Shown here one piece after another: positions 1 to 8,627 of a stretch of 64,000 bases of DNA. Within the stretch, counting starts at the first letter, position 1. Each line of letters begins with the position of its first letter. The notes beneath the pieces were generated by a model that searched no databases, had not been told where the DNA came from, and was given only the letters and a program-made list of their open reading frames with translations. The position numbers and the translations under genes were made by a program. Source of the DNA: Pedobacter sp. L105 (GTDB taxonomy: Bacteria > Bacteroidota > Bacteroidia > Sphingobacteriales > Sphingobacteriaceae). Location: NCBI RefSeq assembly GCF_009765875.1, contig NZ_LMUP01000004.1, positions 459,353-523,352 of the forward strand, written 5' to 3'.

Positions 1-1028
1 TATTAAGCCAGGGTGATGCTCCGGCAAAACCGGCAGCAGACAAATCTGATGCACCAGTGAAAGAAACAAATTCTGCCGCTGTTGATACTCAGGTAGCACC
101 AGCAGAAACTGCTGAGCCTGTTGCTGCTGATGGCGGACGCTTAAAAGCTTCTCCACTGGCAAAGAAAATTGCTAAAGATAAAGGTATCGATCTGAGCCAG
201 GTTTCTGGTAGTGCAGATGGTGGCCGTATCATTAAAAAAGACGTAGAAAACTTCAAACCTGCTGCTGCTCCTGCAAAATCAGAAGAAAAAGCTTCGGCAC
301 CTGCAGATAAACAAGCACCTGCTGCTCTTCCTGCATTTGTAGGAGAAGAAAAATATACAGAGAAACCGGTATCTCAAATGCGTAAAGTAATCTCCAAAAG
401 ATTATCTGAAAGCTTGTTTACCGCTCCTCACTTCTATTTAACCATGAGCATTGATATGGACGCTGCAATTCTTGCACGTACCAAAATGAATGAATTTTCT
501 CCGGTTAAATTATCATTTAATGATTTAGTGATCAAAGCAGTGGCTGTTGCCTTAAAACAACATCCAAATGTGAACTCTTCTTACAGAGGAGAGGTGATCC
601 GTTACAATGAGCATGTAAACATTGGTGTAGCCATTGCCATCGAAGATGGACTATTGGTTCCGGTAGTGCGTTTTGCTGATGGAAAATCATTATCCCGTAT
701 CTCTGCTGAAGTTAAAGATTTCGCACAGCGTGCAAAAGCTAAAAAACTGCAGCCTTCAGAATGGGAAGGTTCTACCTTTACCGTATCTAACTTAGGTATG
801 TTCGGTATTGATGAATTTACTGCTATTATCAACACACCAGATTCTTGTATTCTGGCTATCGGCGGTATCTCGCAGGTACCGGTTGTTAAAAATGGTGCTG
901 TAGTTCCGGGTAACATAATGAAAGTAACATTAAGCTGTGATCACCGTACCGTTGATGGTGCTACAGGTTCTGCATTCCTGCAAACCTTTAAAGCATTGAT
1001 GGAAGAACCGGTAAGATTATTGGTTTAA
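1..1028 (+). CDS. Pyruvate dehydrogenase complex E2, dihydrolipoamide acetyltransferase (5' end outside window)
   Basis: The reading frame is open from base 3, so the gene starts upstream and only the C-terminal part is present; the lipoyl domain or domains are missing. Visible parts are an Ala/Pro/Glu-rich linker, a peripheral subunit-binding domain (ASPLAKKIAKDKGIDLSQV to KKDVENF), a second Ala/Pro linker, and the catalytic 2-oxoacid acyltransferase domain ending in CDHRTVDGATG, which carries the active-site His and Asp. The family moves acetyl groups from lipoyl-lysine to CoA in the cytoplasm. The PSBD plus the Ala/Pro linkers fit the pyruvate complex best, but a branched-chain or 2-oxoglutarate E2 cannot be fully excluded without the N terminus. 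A terminator follows within 20 bp of the stop. Confidence 0.9.
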   Translation, partial: LSQGDAPAKPAADKSDAPVKETNSAAVDTQVAPAETAEPVAADGGRLKASPLAKKIAKDKGIDLSQVSGSADGGRIIKKDVENFKPAAAPAKSEEKASAPADKQAPAALPAFVGEEKYTEKPVSQMRKVISKRLSESLFTAPHFYLTMSIDMDAAILARTKMNEFSPVKLSFNDLVIKAVAVALKQHPNVNSSYRGEVIRYNEHVNIGVAIAIEDGLLVPVVRFADGKSLSRISAEVKDFAQRAKAKKLQPSEWEGSTFTVSNLGMFGIDEFTAIINTPDSCILAIGGISQVPVVKNGAVVPGNIMKVTLSCDHRTVDGATGSAFLQTFKALMEEPVRLLV

Positions 1029-1043
1029 TCACCCTAAATAATT

Positions 1044-1069
1044 AAAAAGCTGCTTCGGCAGCTTTTTTT
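1044..1069 (+). terminator. Intrinsic terminator after the E2 gene
   Basis: Stem AGCTGC/GCAGCT closed by a C(TTCG)G tetraloop, preceded by an A-run and followed by seven Ts. It separates the E2 gene from hisS. Confidence 0.9.
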
Positions 1070-1086
1070 ATGCCTTTTACTTTTTG

Positions 1087-1094
1087 TACTTTTG
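1087..1094 (+). promoter_or_regulatory. -7 promoter element of hisS
   Basis: TACTTTTG matches the Bacteroidota consensus TAnnTTTG exactly. It ends 5 bp before the ATG at 1100, so the transcript start would fall on or next to the start codon. It also excludes the longer frame beginning at 1070, which would start upstream of the promoter. Confidence 0.7.
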
Positions 1095-1099
1095 CGCCT

Positions 1100-2506
1100 A
1101 TGTCTACTATTAAACCTTCATTAGCTAAAGGAACCCGTGATTTTTCACCTCAGGAGATGGTGAAACGTAATTATATCTTTGATACCATTAAAAAAGTATT
1201 TAAAAAATATGGTTATGCTGAAATACAAACTCCTTCGATGGAAAATCTATCTACCCTTACCGGTAAATACGGAGATGAAGGTGATAAGCTGATCTTTAAG
1301 ATCTTAAATTCTGGAGATTACCTGTCGAAAGCCAATGCTACTTACCTCGCCACCATGAACTCCAATGCCCTGATCTCTTCGATCAGCGAAAAAGCATTGC
1401 GTTATGACCTCACCGTTCCTTTTGCCCGGTATGTAGTGATGCACCAGAATGACATTACTTTACCTTTTAAGCGTTTCCAGGTGCAGCCGGTATGGCGTGC
1501 AGACCGTCCTCAAAAAGGGCGTTACCGGGAGTTTTACCAGTGTGATGTAGATGTGGTAGGTTCTGAAAGCCTGCTGAATGAAGCAGAATTTGTACTGATC
1601 TATCAGGAAGCTTTAAGTAACCTGGGTATGACGGACTTCACGATAAAAATCAATAACCGTAAAATCTTGTCGGGCATTGCCGAGATCATTGGCAAGCCGG
1701 AGCTGATTGTAGACATGACCGTAGCCATCGATAAACTGGATAAAATTGGTTTGGATGGGGTTACTAAAGAATTACTGGAAAGGGGATTCACAGAAAGCGA
1801 TGTGGAACAGCTGAAACCGGTGATCTTGCTGGAAGGTACCAATGAGGAAAAGCTGAAAAGTTTAAAGAAAGTACTTTCAAAATCTGCAACGGGACTGAAA
1901 GGTATAGCTGAAATTGAAGCAGTATTTAATTATGTATATAGTCTGCTGATCCATAGTGCGCTGGAAAGGCAGCCCGACCTTGAACTGGATATTACGCTCG
2001 CCCGTGGTTTAAATTATTATACAGGCTGTATTTTTGAGGTGAAGACCAATGAAGCAGCGATGGGCAGTATTGGCGGCGGTGGCCGTTATGATGACCTGAC
2101 GGGTATGTTTGGCCTGAAGGGCTTAACCGGTGTAGGGATCTCTTTTGGTGCCGACAGGATATATGATGTACTGGAGGAACTGGACCTGTTTCCGGAATCA
2201 GCAGCAGCTGGCACCAAGGTACTGATCAGTAATTTTGATGCTGCAGCTGAATTATACGCGCTGCCGCTCTTACAGCATCTGCGTGAAGCTCATGTGGCTG
2301 CGGAACTTTATCCTTCCTCAGCGAAGCTTAAAAAGCAAATGAGCTATGCAGATGATAAATCTATCCCTTATGTAGTCCTGATTGGAAGTGATGAAATGGA
2401 AAGCGGGATATTAACACTGAAAAATATGCAATCCGGCGATCAGCAGAAACTGACCGCGGATGCAATTGTTGCTTTCTTTAAACAGGAAGCTATAGATAAA
2501 AACTAA
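1100..2506 (+). CDS. hisS: Histidyl-tRNA synthetase
   Basis: Charges tRNA-His with histidine in the cytoplasm. The 468-residue protein is a class II synthetase: it begins with the conserved KGTRDFSPQEM segment, has motif 2 with RADRPQKGRYREFYQCD, the histidine-specific peptide around ARGLNYYTG, the glycine-rich GSIGGGGRYDDL, and a C-terminal anticodon-binding domain (about residues 370-465). I chose ATG 1100 rather than an in-frame start at 1070 because the family begins here and the -7 promoter element lies between the two. The gene stands alone between two terminators. Confidence 0.96.
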   Translation: MSTIKPSLAKGTRDFSPQEMVKRNYIFDTIKKVFKKYGYAEIQTPSMENLSTLTGKYGDEGDKLIFKILNSGDYLSKANATYLATMNSNALISSISEKALRYDLTVPFARYVVMHQNDITLPFKRFQVQPVWRADRPQKGRYREFYQCDVDVVGSESLLNEAEFVLIYQEALSNLGMTDFTIKINNRKILSGIAEIIGKPELIVDMTVAIDKLDKIGLDGVTKELLERGFTESDVEQLKPVILLEGTNEEKLKSLKKVLSKSATGLKGIAEIEAVFNYVYSLLIHSALERQPDLELDITLARGLNYYTGCIFEVKTNEAAMGSIGGGGRYDDLTGMFGLKGLTGVGISFGADRIYDVLEELDLFPESAAAGTKVLISNFDAAAELYALPLLQHLREAHVAAELYPSSAKLKKQMSYADDKSIPYVVLIGSDEMESGILTLKNMQSGDQQKLTADAIVAFFKQEAIDKN

Positions 2507-2514
2507 CAATAACG

Positions 2515-2550
2515 ATGAAATATTAGCCGGTTAATTGGCTAATATTTCAT
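2515..2550. terminator. Bidirectional terminator between hisS and the hydrolase gene
   Basis: Perfect 14-bp inverted repeat (2515-2528 with 2537-2550) around an 8-nt loop, between two convergent genes. The stop codon of the minus-strand gene sits in the loop. U-rich stretches are short, so strength is uncertain. Confidence 0.7.
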
Positions 2551-3298
2551 TAAAGAACATCGTCATGTGTTTCCATGATCTTTTTGCAGCGAGCTCGTTA
2601 TAAGCTGCTCCTGTAGAATTGTCAGTACCTGCATCAGGATCAGTAAAAGAATGTACCGAGTTGGCATAATAGATCATTTGCCAGTCGGCCTTAGCCGTTC
2701 TCATTTCCTGCTGAAAAGCCAGTATCTGCGGAAGCGGCTCATTTGGATCATCAGCACCATGTAAGATCAGCATTTTTGGTACGATAGGATTGATGGTCCT
2801 GGCACTATCCCTGCCCAAACCACCATGAAAAGAAACAATACCTTTAACAGGGAAGTTCTCCCTGGCTGCTTCGATAGCGCCGGTACCACCAAAACAGTAA
2901 CCTATTACTACAATGCGTGAGGCATCAGCTCCCGATTTAATCAGTTCCTGCATGGCCAGTTTGATACGTTTTTGGTATTCAGCTACATTCTTTTTATAAT
3001 ATCCGGCCATCTGCCCAGCGCTCTTGGTATCTGTTGGATAATGACCTTCTCCATAAATATCTGCTACAAATGCATAATAGCCCATTTTAGACAGCTCTTC
3101 AGCTACATCTTTGGAATGTTTGTCAATTCCTTTCCAAGCAGGCAACACCAAAACACCTGCTTTTCTTTTGTCAGATTTTCCGGGTGCAGCAGAAAAGCCA
3201 TTTAATTTTTGTGCTCCATCTGTATAAGCAACGGGTTTTAACTGCGCGTAAGTGGCAGAAACCAATAACATTAGGGCAAGAGTAAGTAATTTCTTCAT
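2531..3298 (-). CDS. Secreted dienelactone hydrolase family protein
   Basis: An alpha/beta hydrolase of the dienelactone hydrolase family, 255 residues. The N terminus MKKLLTLALMLLVSATYAQ is a clear signal peptide, so the enzyme is periplasmic or exported. The nucleophile is the Cys of GYCFGG, with the acid in HGADDP and the His in SVHSFTDP. The substrate is unknown; the family cleaves lactones and esters and many members are uncharacterised. A longer frame reaches 3334, but the -7 element at 3318-3325 lies inside that extension, so ATG 3298 is the start. Confidence 0.88.
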   Translation of the reverse strand: MKKLLTLALMLLVSATYAQLKPVAYTDGAQKLNGFSAAPGKSDKRKAGVLVLPAWKGIDKHSKDVAEELSKMGYYAFVADIYGEGHYPTDTKSAGQMAGYYKKNVAEYQKRIKLAMQELIKSGADASRIVVIGYCFGGTGAIEAARENFPVKGIVSFHGGLGRDSARTINPIVPKMLILHGADDPNEPLPQILAFQQEMRTAKADWQMIYYANSVHSFTDPDAGTDNSTGAAYNELAAKRSWKHMTMFFNEILAN

Positions 3299-3317
3299 GT
3301 GATCTTTTTTTGTATAA

Positions 3318-3325
3318 CAAAGATA
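3318..3325 (-). promoter_or_regulatory. -7 promoter element of the dienelactone hydrolase gene
   Basis: On the minus strand TATCTTTG, an exact TAnnTTTG match, 19 bp before the ATG at 3298. Confidence 0.65.
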
Positions 3326-3438
3326 CGTGAGCAATGTTTAATTGGATGCCTGAAGGATGACCTGATGTGGTTTTTAAGATTAAAGGCTCAAAAACAAAAA
3401 AAACCGGACGTTGTTACAAGAGTATAAATTGATTGATT

Positions 3439-4209
3439 ATGAGAACGCTATGGAGAGGATCTATTGGATTCGGATTGGTAAATATTCCTGTGAAACTATA
3501 TTCTGCTGTTCAGAACAGCCATCTTGATCTGGATATGCTGGACAGTAAAGACCATTCCAGGATTAAGTTTCAGCGGATCAATGAAAATACAAATAAGGTA
3601 GTGCCTTATGAAAAGATTGTGAAGGGTTACCTGATCAATGACAATTATGTTATTCTTGACGACCAGGATTTCGAAGATGCCAGCCCGGAGAAAACAAAAA
3701 TGATAGAACTGGAGAATTTTGTAGATATCGAAGATATCAATCCTATTTACTACGAAACATCTTATTATGTAGAACCTGAAAAACAAGGACAGAAAGCTTA
3801 TGCTTTATTGCTGAATGCCCTGACCAAATCAAAGAAAGCAGGTGTGGCCAGGTTCGTATTGAGGAGTACAGAAAATCTGTGTGTCATTCATCCTTTAGAT
3901 GATATCCTGGTGGTTACTAAAATACGCTTCCAGGAGGAAATCCGCTCACCAGAAGATCTGGAAGTTCCAAAAGCAGCTTCGGTAACTAAAAAAGAATTGG
4001 ATATGGGACTGGCGCTGATTAAGCAGTATGCGGGAGAATTTGATATTGAAAGCTTTAAAGATGAATATACAGGAGAACTGCTAAAGATCATCAAGGCGAA
4101 AGCTAAAGGTAAACGTGCTACCGTTAAAAAGCTAAAACCCCGTGAAGAAACCAGCGATGACCTGTATACACAGCTGATGCAAAGTTTAAACCATAAAAAA
4201 GGAGCTTAA
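3439..4209 (+). CDS. Ku protein, non-homologous end-joining
   Basis: Bacterial Ku binds DNA double-strand ends as a homodimer and recruits the ligase LigD. The 256-residue protein opens with the family's typical WRGSIGFGLVNIPVKLYSA and carries the Ku beta-barrel core through about residue 200 (ILDDQDFEDASPEKTKMIEL, DPIYYETSYYVEP-like segment), then a basic Lys-rich tail (KAKAKGKRATVKKLKPREE) typical of bacterial Ku C termini that contact DNA. ATG 3439 is used; a TTG two codons upstream is possible. No ligD is in the window. The gene ends convergently against a receiver-domain gene with a 4-bp overlap. Confidence 0.95.
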   Translation: MRTLWRGSIGFGLVNIPVKLYSAVQNSHLDLDMLDSKDHSRIKFQRINENTNKVVPYEKIVKGYLINDNYVILDDQDFEDASPEKTKMIELENFVDIEDINPIYYETSYYVEPEKQGQKAYALLLNALTKSKKAGVARFVLRSTENLCVIHPLDDILVVTKIRFQEEIRSPEDLEVPKAASVTKKELDMGLALIKQYAGEFDIESFKDEYTGELLKIIKAKAKGKRATVKKLKPREETSDDLYTQLMQSLNHKKGA

Positions 4210-4598
4210 TAGATTTTTCCTGCCAGGATACCTTCTATTCTGTCAAGGAGGTCGTCAATGTCAAACGGTTTAGCCAGAAAGCCGTTTGGCTTAAATTCCC
4301 CATGCTGAATATTCTGCTCCGTATATCTTGCAGAGATCATCAGAACAGGGATATCTGCTGTAGTAGGATCAGAACGAAGGACTTTTAAAAGATCCCTCCC
4401 GTCGGCATCAGGCAGCATAATATCAAGAATTACCAGGTCGGGTTTAAATTGTTCGATATGTACCATCATATCGGCGCTCTTATTCAGACCCGTCACTTTA
4501 TAAGATTCACTTTGCAGAACTAAAGTAATCACATCCAGAATAGCATGATTATCTTCAATAACAAGTACATTTTTACAGGATGGTGGAAGTTTGTCCAA
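4206..4598 (-). CDS. Single-domain response regulator (receiver only)
   Basis: A 130-residue CheY-like receiver with no output domain. Visible are the acidic pocket VLVIEDN, the phospho-acceptor Asp in LVILDIMLPDADGRDLL, the Ser/Thr of MISAR and the Lys of FLAKPFD. It is presumably phosphorylated by a kinase encoded elsewhere and acts through protein contacts. The only start compatible with the conserved N terminus is TTG at 4598; there is no ATG before VLVIEDN. It stands alone, convergent with the Ku gene. Confidence 0.88.
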   Translation of the reverse strand: MDKLPPSCKNVLVIEDNHAILDVITLVLQSESYKVTGLNKSADMMVHIEQFKPDLVILDIMLPDADGRDLLKVLRSDPTTADIPVLMISARYTEQNIQHGEFKPNGFLAKPFDIDDLLDRIEGILAGKIY

Positions 4599-4818
4599 AG
4601 TAGTAACAGTTTATATACAAATATATCCAACTACAATGATTATGTTTAGTTGTTTCAAAAATATTATAAACAAAAGACTTTCTTAGCCATAGTTCTACTA
4701 TTTAAACCCTGAACTTATCTGATTGAGATAAAATAATTGCTTCCTGATTCAAACCTTTTTAAATATAAACTGTCTTATAGATAAGTTTTTAGGTTAGAGA
4801 AAGGTATGGTTGTGGCGA

Positions 4819-6273
4819 CTATACCTTTTCCTTTGGTACATAAGTGGTAATCTGTTTGGCCATACCTTTAAACAGCACCAGATGAAAAGGATACATGGAA
4901 TACCAGTATATCCGTCCCCATAAACCACTCGGACGAAAGGTAGCCACCTGATAAAGATATGACCTGCCATGAAAATGGATGATCTTAAATTCCAGCCAGG
5001 CCTCGCCCGGTACTTTCATTTCTGCGTATAACAGCAATCTTGTATTTTTCTTATCGGCCAGCAGTACCCGCCAGAAATCGAGTACATCGCCGGCATGTAA
5101 TGACGTATTGCTGGTACGGCCTCTTCTGGTACCTACACCGCCAAATAATTTATCCAGAAAGCCTCTCAGGTTCCATAGCCAGTCGAGATAATACCATCCT
5201 CTCGTTCCGCCAATTCCCCATATGTTTTCAAATACTTCTTCGGCTTTACGCTCAAAGGGCATTTTTACTTTATATTCAACGGTTCCTTTTTGCGGTACCT
5301 TAACCTGATCCATAAAAGAGGTATCCAGATATCCCCTGTTTAAAGCGTCTTTCCAGCTGGAAACAATGGAATGCTGCTCTATCTTTTCAAAGGCTAGTTT
5401 TAAAGCTTTTTTATAACTGAAACACGCTCTCGGAATGATCGCCGAAATACGATCGTCTTTACATATTACCTCATTTTTCATACTGTCTACCAGGCTCCTT
5501 GCCAGAGAATAGGGAACAGCAGTAACCAGGTTAAGCCATAAAGATGATAACCTTGGTGTTAATACAGGCAGAGTAAATATCCAGCGCTTCAATCCCCGTG
5601 ATGCGGCATACTGGAGCATCATTTCTTTATAAGTCAATATATCCGGGCCACCAATATCAAAGGTTTGGTTAAAAGCTTTTTCTTCCATTAATATCCCGCT
5701 CAGGTAACCTAATACATCGCGTATAGCAATGGGCTGACATAAGGTGTTCACCCATTTTGGGGTAACCATTACGGGTAGCTTTTCTGTCAGGTCGCGGATG
5801 ATTTCAAAAGAAGCACTTCCAGATCCAATGATAATGGCCGCACGCAGGATGGTATAGGCTATACCGGCAGTTTTCAACTCTTTTTCAACAGCCAGTCTTG
5901 AACTTAAGTGTTTGGAGAGGTCATCATCGTTTACAATCCCTGTGAGGTAAATGATCTGACGGCAGGAAGTTTTTTTGATTGCCTTTACGAAATGCAGTGC
6001 CGATTCAAATTCCTGTTCGGAAAACTGCTCTCCGCCGGATGACATCGAGTGTACCAGGTAATAGGCGGCATGGATATCTTCGGGAATGCTGCTTAATGTT
6101 TCGGGTTTCAGCAGGTCGCCGGTAATAATTTTAACCTTGTCACCAAAATCAGATTCTTCTGCAAAGCGGCGCTTATCGCGTACCATGCAGACCACATCAT
6201 GCCCCTGTTCTAAGAGTACGGGTAATAATCTTGTTCCTATATAACCGTTGGCACCCGTCAGGAGTATTTTCAT
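4819..6273 (-). CDS. NAD(P)-binding SDR-like protein with C-terminal DUF2867
   Basis: 484 residues in two parts. Residues 1-300 are an atypical short-chain dehydrogenase/epimerase with the Rossmann motif LLTGANGYIGTRLLP and a QIIYLTGIV segment. Residues 330-484 match DUF2867, with the characteristic RGWYYLDWLWNLRGFLDKLFGGVGTRRGR-type stretch (quoted in part: WNLRGFLDKLFGGVG). This architecture is common in Bacteroidota and actinobacteria; the reaction is unknown, though a redox step on a membrane-related substrate is often suggested for relatives. A weak 8-bp hairpin (4800-4828) overlaps the stop. Monocistronic. Confidence 0.85.
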   Translation of the reverse strand: MKILLTGANGYIGTRLLPVLLEQGHDVVCMVRDKRRFAEESDFGDKVKIITGDLLKPETLSSIPEDIHAAYYLVHSMSSGGEQFSEQEFESALHFVKAIKKTSCRQIIYLTGIVNDDDLSKHLSSRLAVEKELKTAGIAYTILRAAIIIGSGSASFEIIRDLTEKLPVMVTPKWVNTLCQPIAIRDVLGYLSGILMEEKAFNQTFDIGGPDILTYKEMMLQYAASRGLKRWIFTLPVLTPRLSSLWLNLVTAVPYSLARSLVDSMKNEVICKDDRISAIIPRACFSYKKALKLAFEKIEQHSIVSSWKDALNRGYLDTSFMDQVKVPQKGTVEYKVKMPFERKAEEVFENIWGIGGTRGWYYLDWLWNLRGFLDKLFGGVGTRRGRTSNTSLHAGDVLDFWRVLLADKKNTRLLLYAEMKVPGEAWLEFKIIHFHGRSYLYQVATFRPSGLWGRIYWYSMYPFHLVLFKGMAKQITTYVPKEKV

Positions 6274-6304
6274 GGTTGGATATTTGGTTTATGGTTATGA
6301 AGCT

Positions 6305-6348
6305 TGCATCAGCTTCTTCATGACTTTTGTAAACCGTAAGCTGATGCA
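6305..6348. repeat. 11-bp inverted repeat between two minus-strand genes
   Basis: TGCATCAGCTT (6305-6315) and AAGCTGATGCA (6338-6348) are perfectly complementary with a 22-nt loop. No T-run follows on either strand, so it may be a regulatory hairpin or protein-binding dyad in front of the SDR-DUF2867 gene rather than a terminator. Confidence 0.5.
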
Positions 6349-6380
6349 GGTTTCATTATATTTAGTAAATTGAAGAGCAA

Positions 6381-6409
6381 GTGCCTGTAATTTTTATCAG
6401 TACAGGCAC
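6381..6409 (-). terminator. Possible terminator after the ABC1 kinase gene
   Basis: Perfect 9-bp stem GTGCCTGTA/TACAGGCAC with an 11-nt loop, 9 bp beyond the stop of the minus-strand kinase gene. It lacks a clear T-tract, so it could also act only in mRNA stability. Confidence 0.5.
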
Positions 6410-6417
6410 AGAAATTA

Positions 6418-7719
6418 TTATTTGATATGAGGTTGATAAGTATCAGTATGTACTACGGCTTTTAATTCTTGCAGGATTTGATACAGGCCAAAATTAGTCC
6501 TGTTTACGTAGATAAAATGCTTTACCCCCCGGGCCTGTTTAAATTCGGGCATTTTAGCAATCTTTTCTCCGTAAGCATATAGTTTTTCAAAGAATTCAGG
6601 CTGACTGAAATCAAAGGTGCTGCTAAGGTAAGGTTTGGCAAAAAGCTGTATCATTTCCAGGTAGGCTTTGTAATAAAATTCTACCTGTGTGGCATTGTCG
6701 CTTGCATGGATCATGTCCAGCTTTCTGAAAGCCTCAATGGTTTTAGCTTTGTCGCTCACCACATCAGAAGAGATCAGTGAAAAGAAAGGCACATAAAAAT
6801 CATCAGGTAATTCCTTTATACAGCCAAAATCTATCACGCCCAACTTTTCGTCGGGGGTAATCATAAAATTGCCGGGATGCGGATCTGCATGTACGGCACG
6901 CAGTTCATGCTGCTGGAAATTATAAAAATCCCATAAAGCCTGGCCAATTTTATTACGCAATTCCTGTGAAGGGTTGGTTTGAAGGAATTCTTTTAAATGA
7001 AGTCCATTGATCCAGTCCATCGTAATGATCCGCTTACCCGAAAGTTCAGGATAATAGGTTGGGAAAACTACATTTTTTAAATCTTTACAGGCATTGGTGA
7101 TCTCAATAGACCTGCGGACCTCCAGCTCATAGTCGGTTTCTTCCAGCAATCTTTCCTCTACTTCCTTAATGTAGATATTCAATTCTTTTTCACTCATCCC
7201 CAATAAGCGGAAGGCGAAAGGTTTCACCAGTTTTAAGTCGGAGGAGATGCTGTCGCCCACACCAGGATACTGGATCTTTACGGCTAACTTTTTTCCTTTC
7301 AGCTCTGCCTGATGTACCTGTCCGATTGAAGCGGCATTGGTAGAAACGATATTGAATTTATCATAAATCGCCTCTGGTGTTTTACCAAAGTTTTTGGTAA
7401 AAGTTCTTACAATGAGTGGCCCTGAAAGGGGAGGCGCATTGTATTGCGACTGGCTAAATTTATCGACATAAGATTTTGGCAAGATGTTCTTATCCATACT
7501 GAGCATCTGTGCAATTTTTAAAGCACTTCCTTTCAGCTCGCTTAGTGATTTGTAAATATCAGTAGCATTGTCCTCATTCAGCTCATCCCTACCTAAGTCT
7601 GGATTGAAAAGTTTTTTAGAATAATGTTTAATATAATTTCCGCCAATCTGAAATCCTGTTTTTACAAATTTGGCAGAGCGCTCTACTTTAGTGACAGGAA
7701 TACTGTTCTGTTCGTCCAT
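6418..7719 (-). CDS. ABC1/UbiB (AarF) family atypical protein kinase
   Basis: 433 residues of the ABC1/ADCK family. Seen: the family-defining KxGQ-like helix as LKGSALKIAQMLSMD, the beta-3 lysine in KLAVKIQYPG, the catalytic loop HADPHPGNFMI and the metal-binding DFG in VIDFGCIKELP. Family members support ubiquinone or lipid metabolism and show ATPase activity; Bacteroidota use menaquinone, so a role in quinone or lipid homeostasis here is inference. It follows the TetR-like gene by 3 bp, so the two form an operon and the regulator probably controls it. Confidence 0.9.
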   Translation of the reverse strand: MDEQNSIPVTKVERSAKFVKTGFQIGGNYIKHYSKKLFNPDLGRDELNEDNATDIYKSLSELKGSALKIAQMLSMDKNILPKSYVDKFSQSQYNAPPLSGPLIVRTFTKNFGKTPEAIYDKFNIVSTNAASIGQVHQAELKGKKLAVKIQYPGVGDSISSDLKLVKPFAFRLLGMSEKELNIYIKEVEERLLEETDYELEVRRSIEITNACKDLKNVVFPTYYPELSGKRIITMDWINGLHLKEFLQTNPSQELRNKIGQALWDFYNFQQHELRAVHADPHPGNFMITPDEKLGVIDFGCIKELPDDFYVPFFSLISSDVVSDKAKTIEAFRKLDMIHASDNATQVEFYYKAYLEMIQLFAKPYLSSTFDFSQPEFFEKLYAYGEKIAKMPEFKQARGVKHFIYVNRTNFGLYQILQELKAVVHTDTYQPHIK

Positions 7720-7722
7720 GTG

Positions 7723-8379
7723 TTATTGATTCCTCATTTTATCTGCAAACTTTCCATTCCTGGATAAGAACTTCCCATACTCAAATAGATTATCAAGCGG
7801 GGAGCGCTGAAACAGGTCGAATGTTACATTAATACCTTTTTCAATCGCTTCGTCGGTTTTCTCAAAGCCGGCACTGTCATCGTTAATCCAGAAATTAATG
7901 ATAAATGCAAACTGTATCCAGAGCGCATCTTTATATCTTTTTGTTAAAAACTTACGGTCGGCCAGTTCGCCGCTTTCCAATCCCTCGTTAATTAATTCAT
8001 CGGCAAAGTTCTCGAAAATGGGTTTTACACCAGATAATACATCTGGAGTGGAAAAGCGGGTACTTTGTTTTTTAAGACTGTAAATAATAAAGCTCCTTTG
8101 TCTTTTCAGCAATTCTATGTAACTGTAAAAGAAAGAAAGCATCCGGTCTCTTGAAGAGTACTGGGCCCATACTTCCTGCTGGCGGATGGTATCAATCGTT
8201 TCTGCGGTGAGCTCAACCCATATCATTTTCTCTATGCTTTCGAAGGACGCATAGAATTCATAAAATTCGGCTTCGGTGATCTTTAATTTTTTAACGAAAG
8301 TGTAAACAGATTTAGGCTGCTCGTCATGTGTGAGCACGTAATCTATATAGCTGTTTTTTATTTGCTGAGCAGTTGCCAT
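7723..8379 (-). CDS. TetR family transcriptional regulator
   Basis: 218 residues. The N-terminal helix-turn-helix (about residues 5-50, with KKLKITEAEFYEFYASFESIEKMI) is divergent but has the TetR layout, followed by an all-helical ligand/dimer domain with aromatic-rich C-terminal helices. ATG 8379 (MATAQQIKNSY) matches family starts; an upstream in-frame start at 8430 would add a hydrophobic stretch with no counterpart. It precedes the ABC1 kinase gene by 3 bp, a pairing seen in Bacteroidota, so it is likely a local autoregulator. Ligand unknown. Confidence 0.8.
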   Translation of the reverse strand: MATAQQIKNSYIDYVLTHDEQPKSVYTFVKKLKITEAEFYEFYASFESIEKMIWVELTAETIDTIRQQEVWAQYSSRDRMLSFFYSYIELLKRQRSFIIYSLKKQSTRFSTPDVLSGVKPIFENFADELINEGLESGELADRKFLTKRYKDALWIQFAFIINFWINDDSAGFEKTDEAIEKGINVTFDLFQRSPLDNLFEYGKFLSRNGKFADKMRNQ

Positions 8380-8512
8380 AGGTGTTGGAATTTTGGTAAA
8401 GAAGATCATTTGTAACAGCACAGTTACCATGCCATATTATTCGTTTTATAGCTAACCGGGGTATTATAAAAGCTTTGTTACTTTATAATTACATGATTGA
8501 AACATATTTAAT

Positions 8513-8520
8513 TACTTTTG
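8513..8520 (+). promoter_or_regulatory. -7 promoter element of the TonB-dependent receptor gene
   Basis: TACTTTTG, exact TAnnTTTG match. It implies a roughly 100-nt 5' untranslated leader before ATG 8628, long for this window. I see no recognisable riboswitch in the leader. Confidence 0.6.
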
Positions 8521-8627
8521 CTGCTTAACTGAAATACAAGCGCTTATCTATCTGTTAAATCTTTGATTTATTCCTATTTTGGGTTTGCCGTTATCCCTTT
8601 ATTCTGCCTTTACTAAAATATGCCCTA

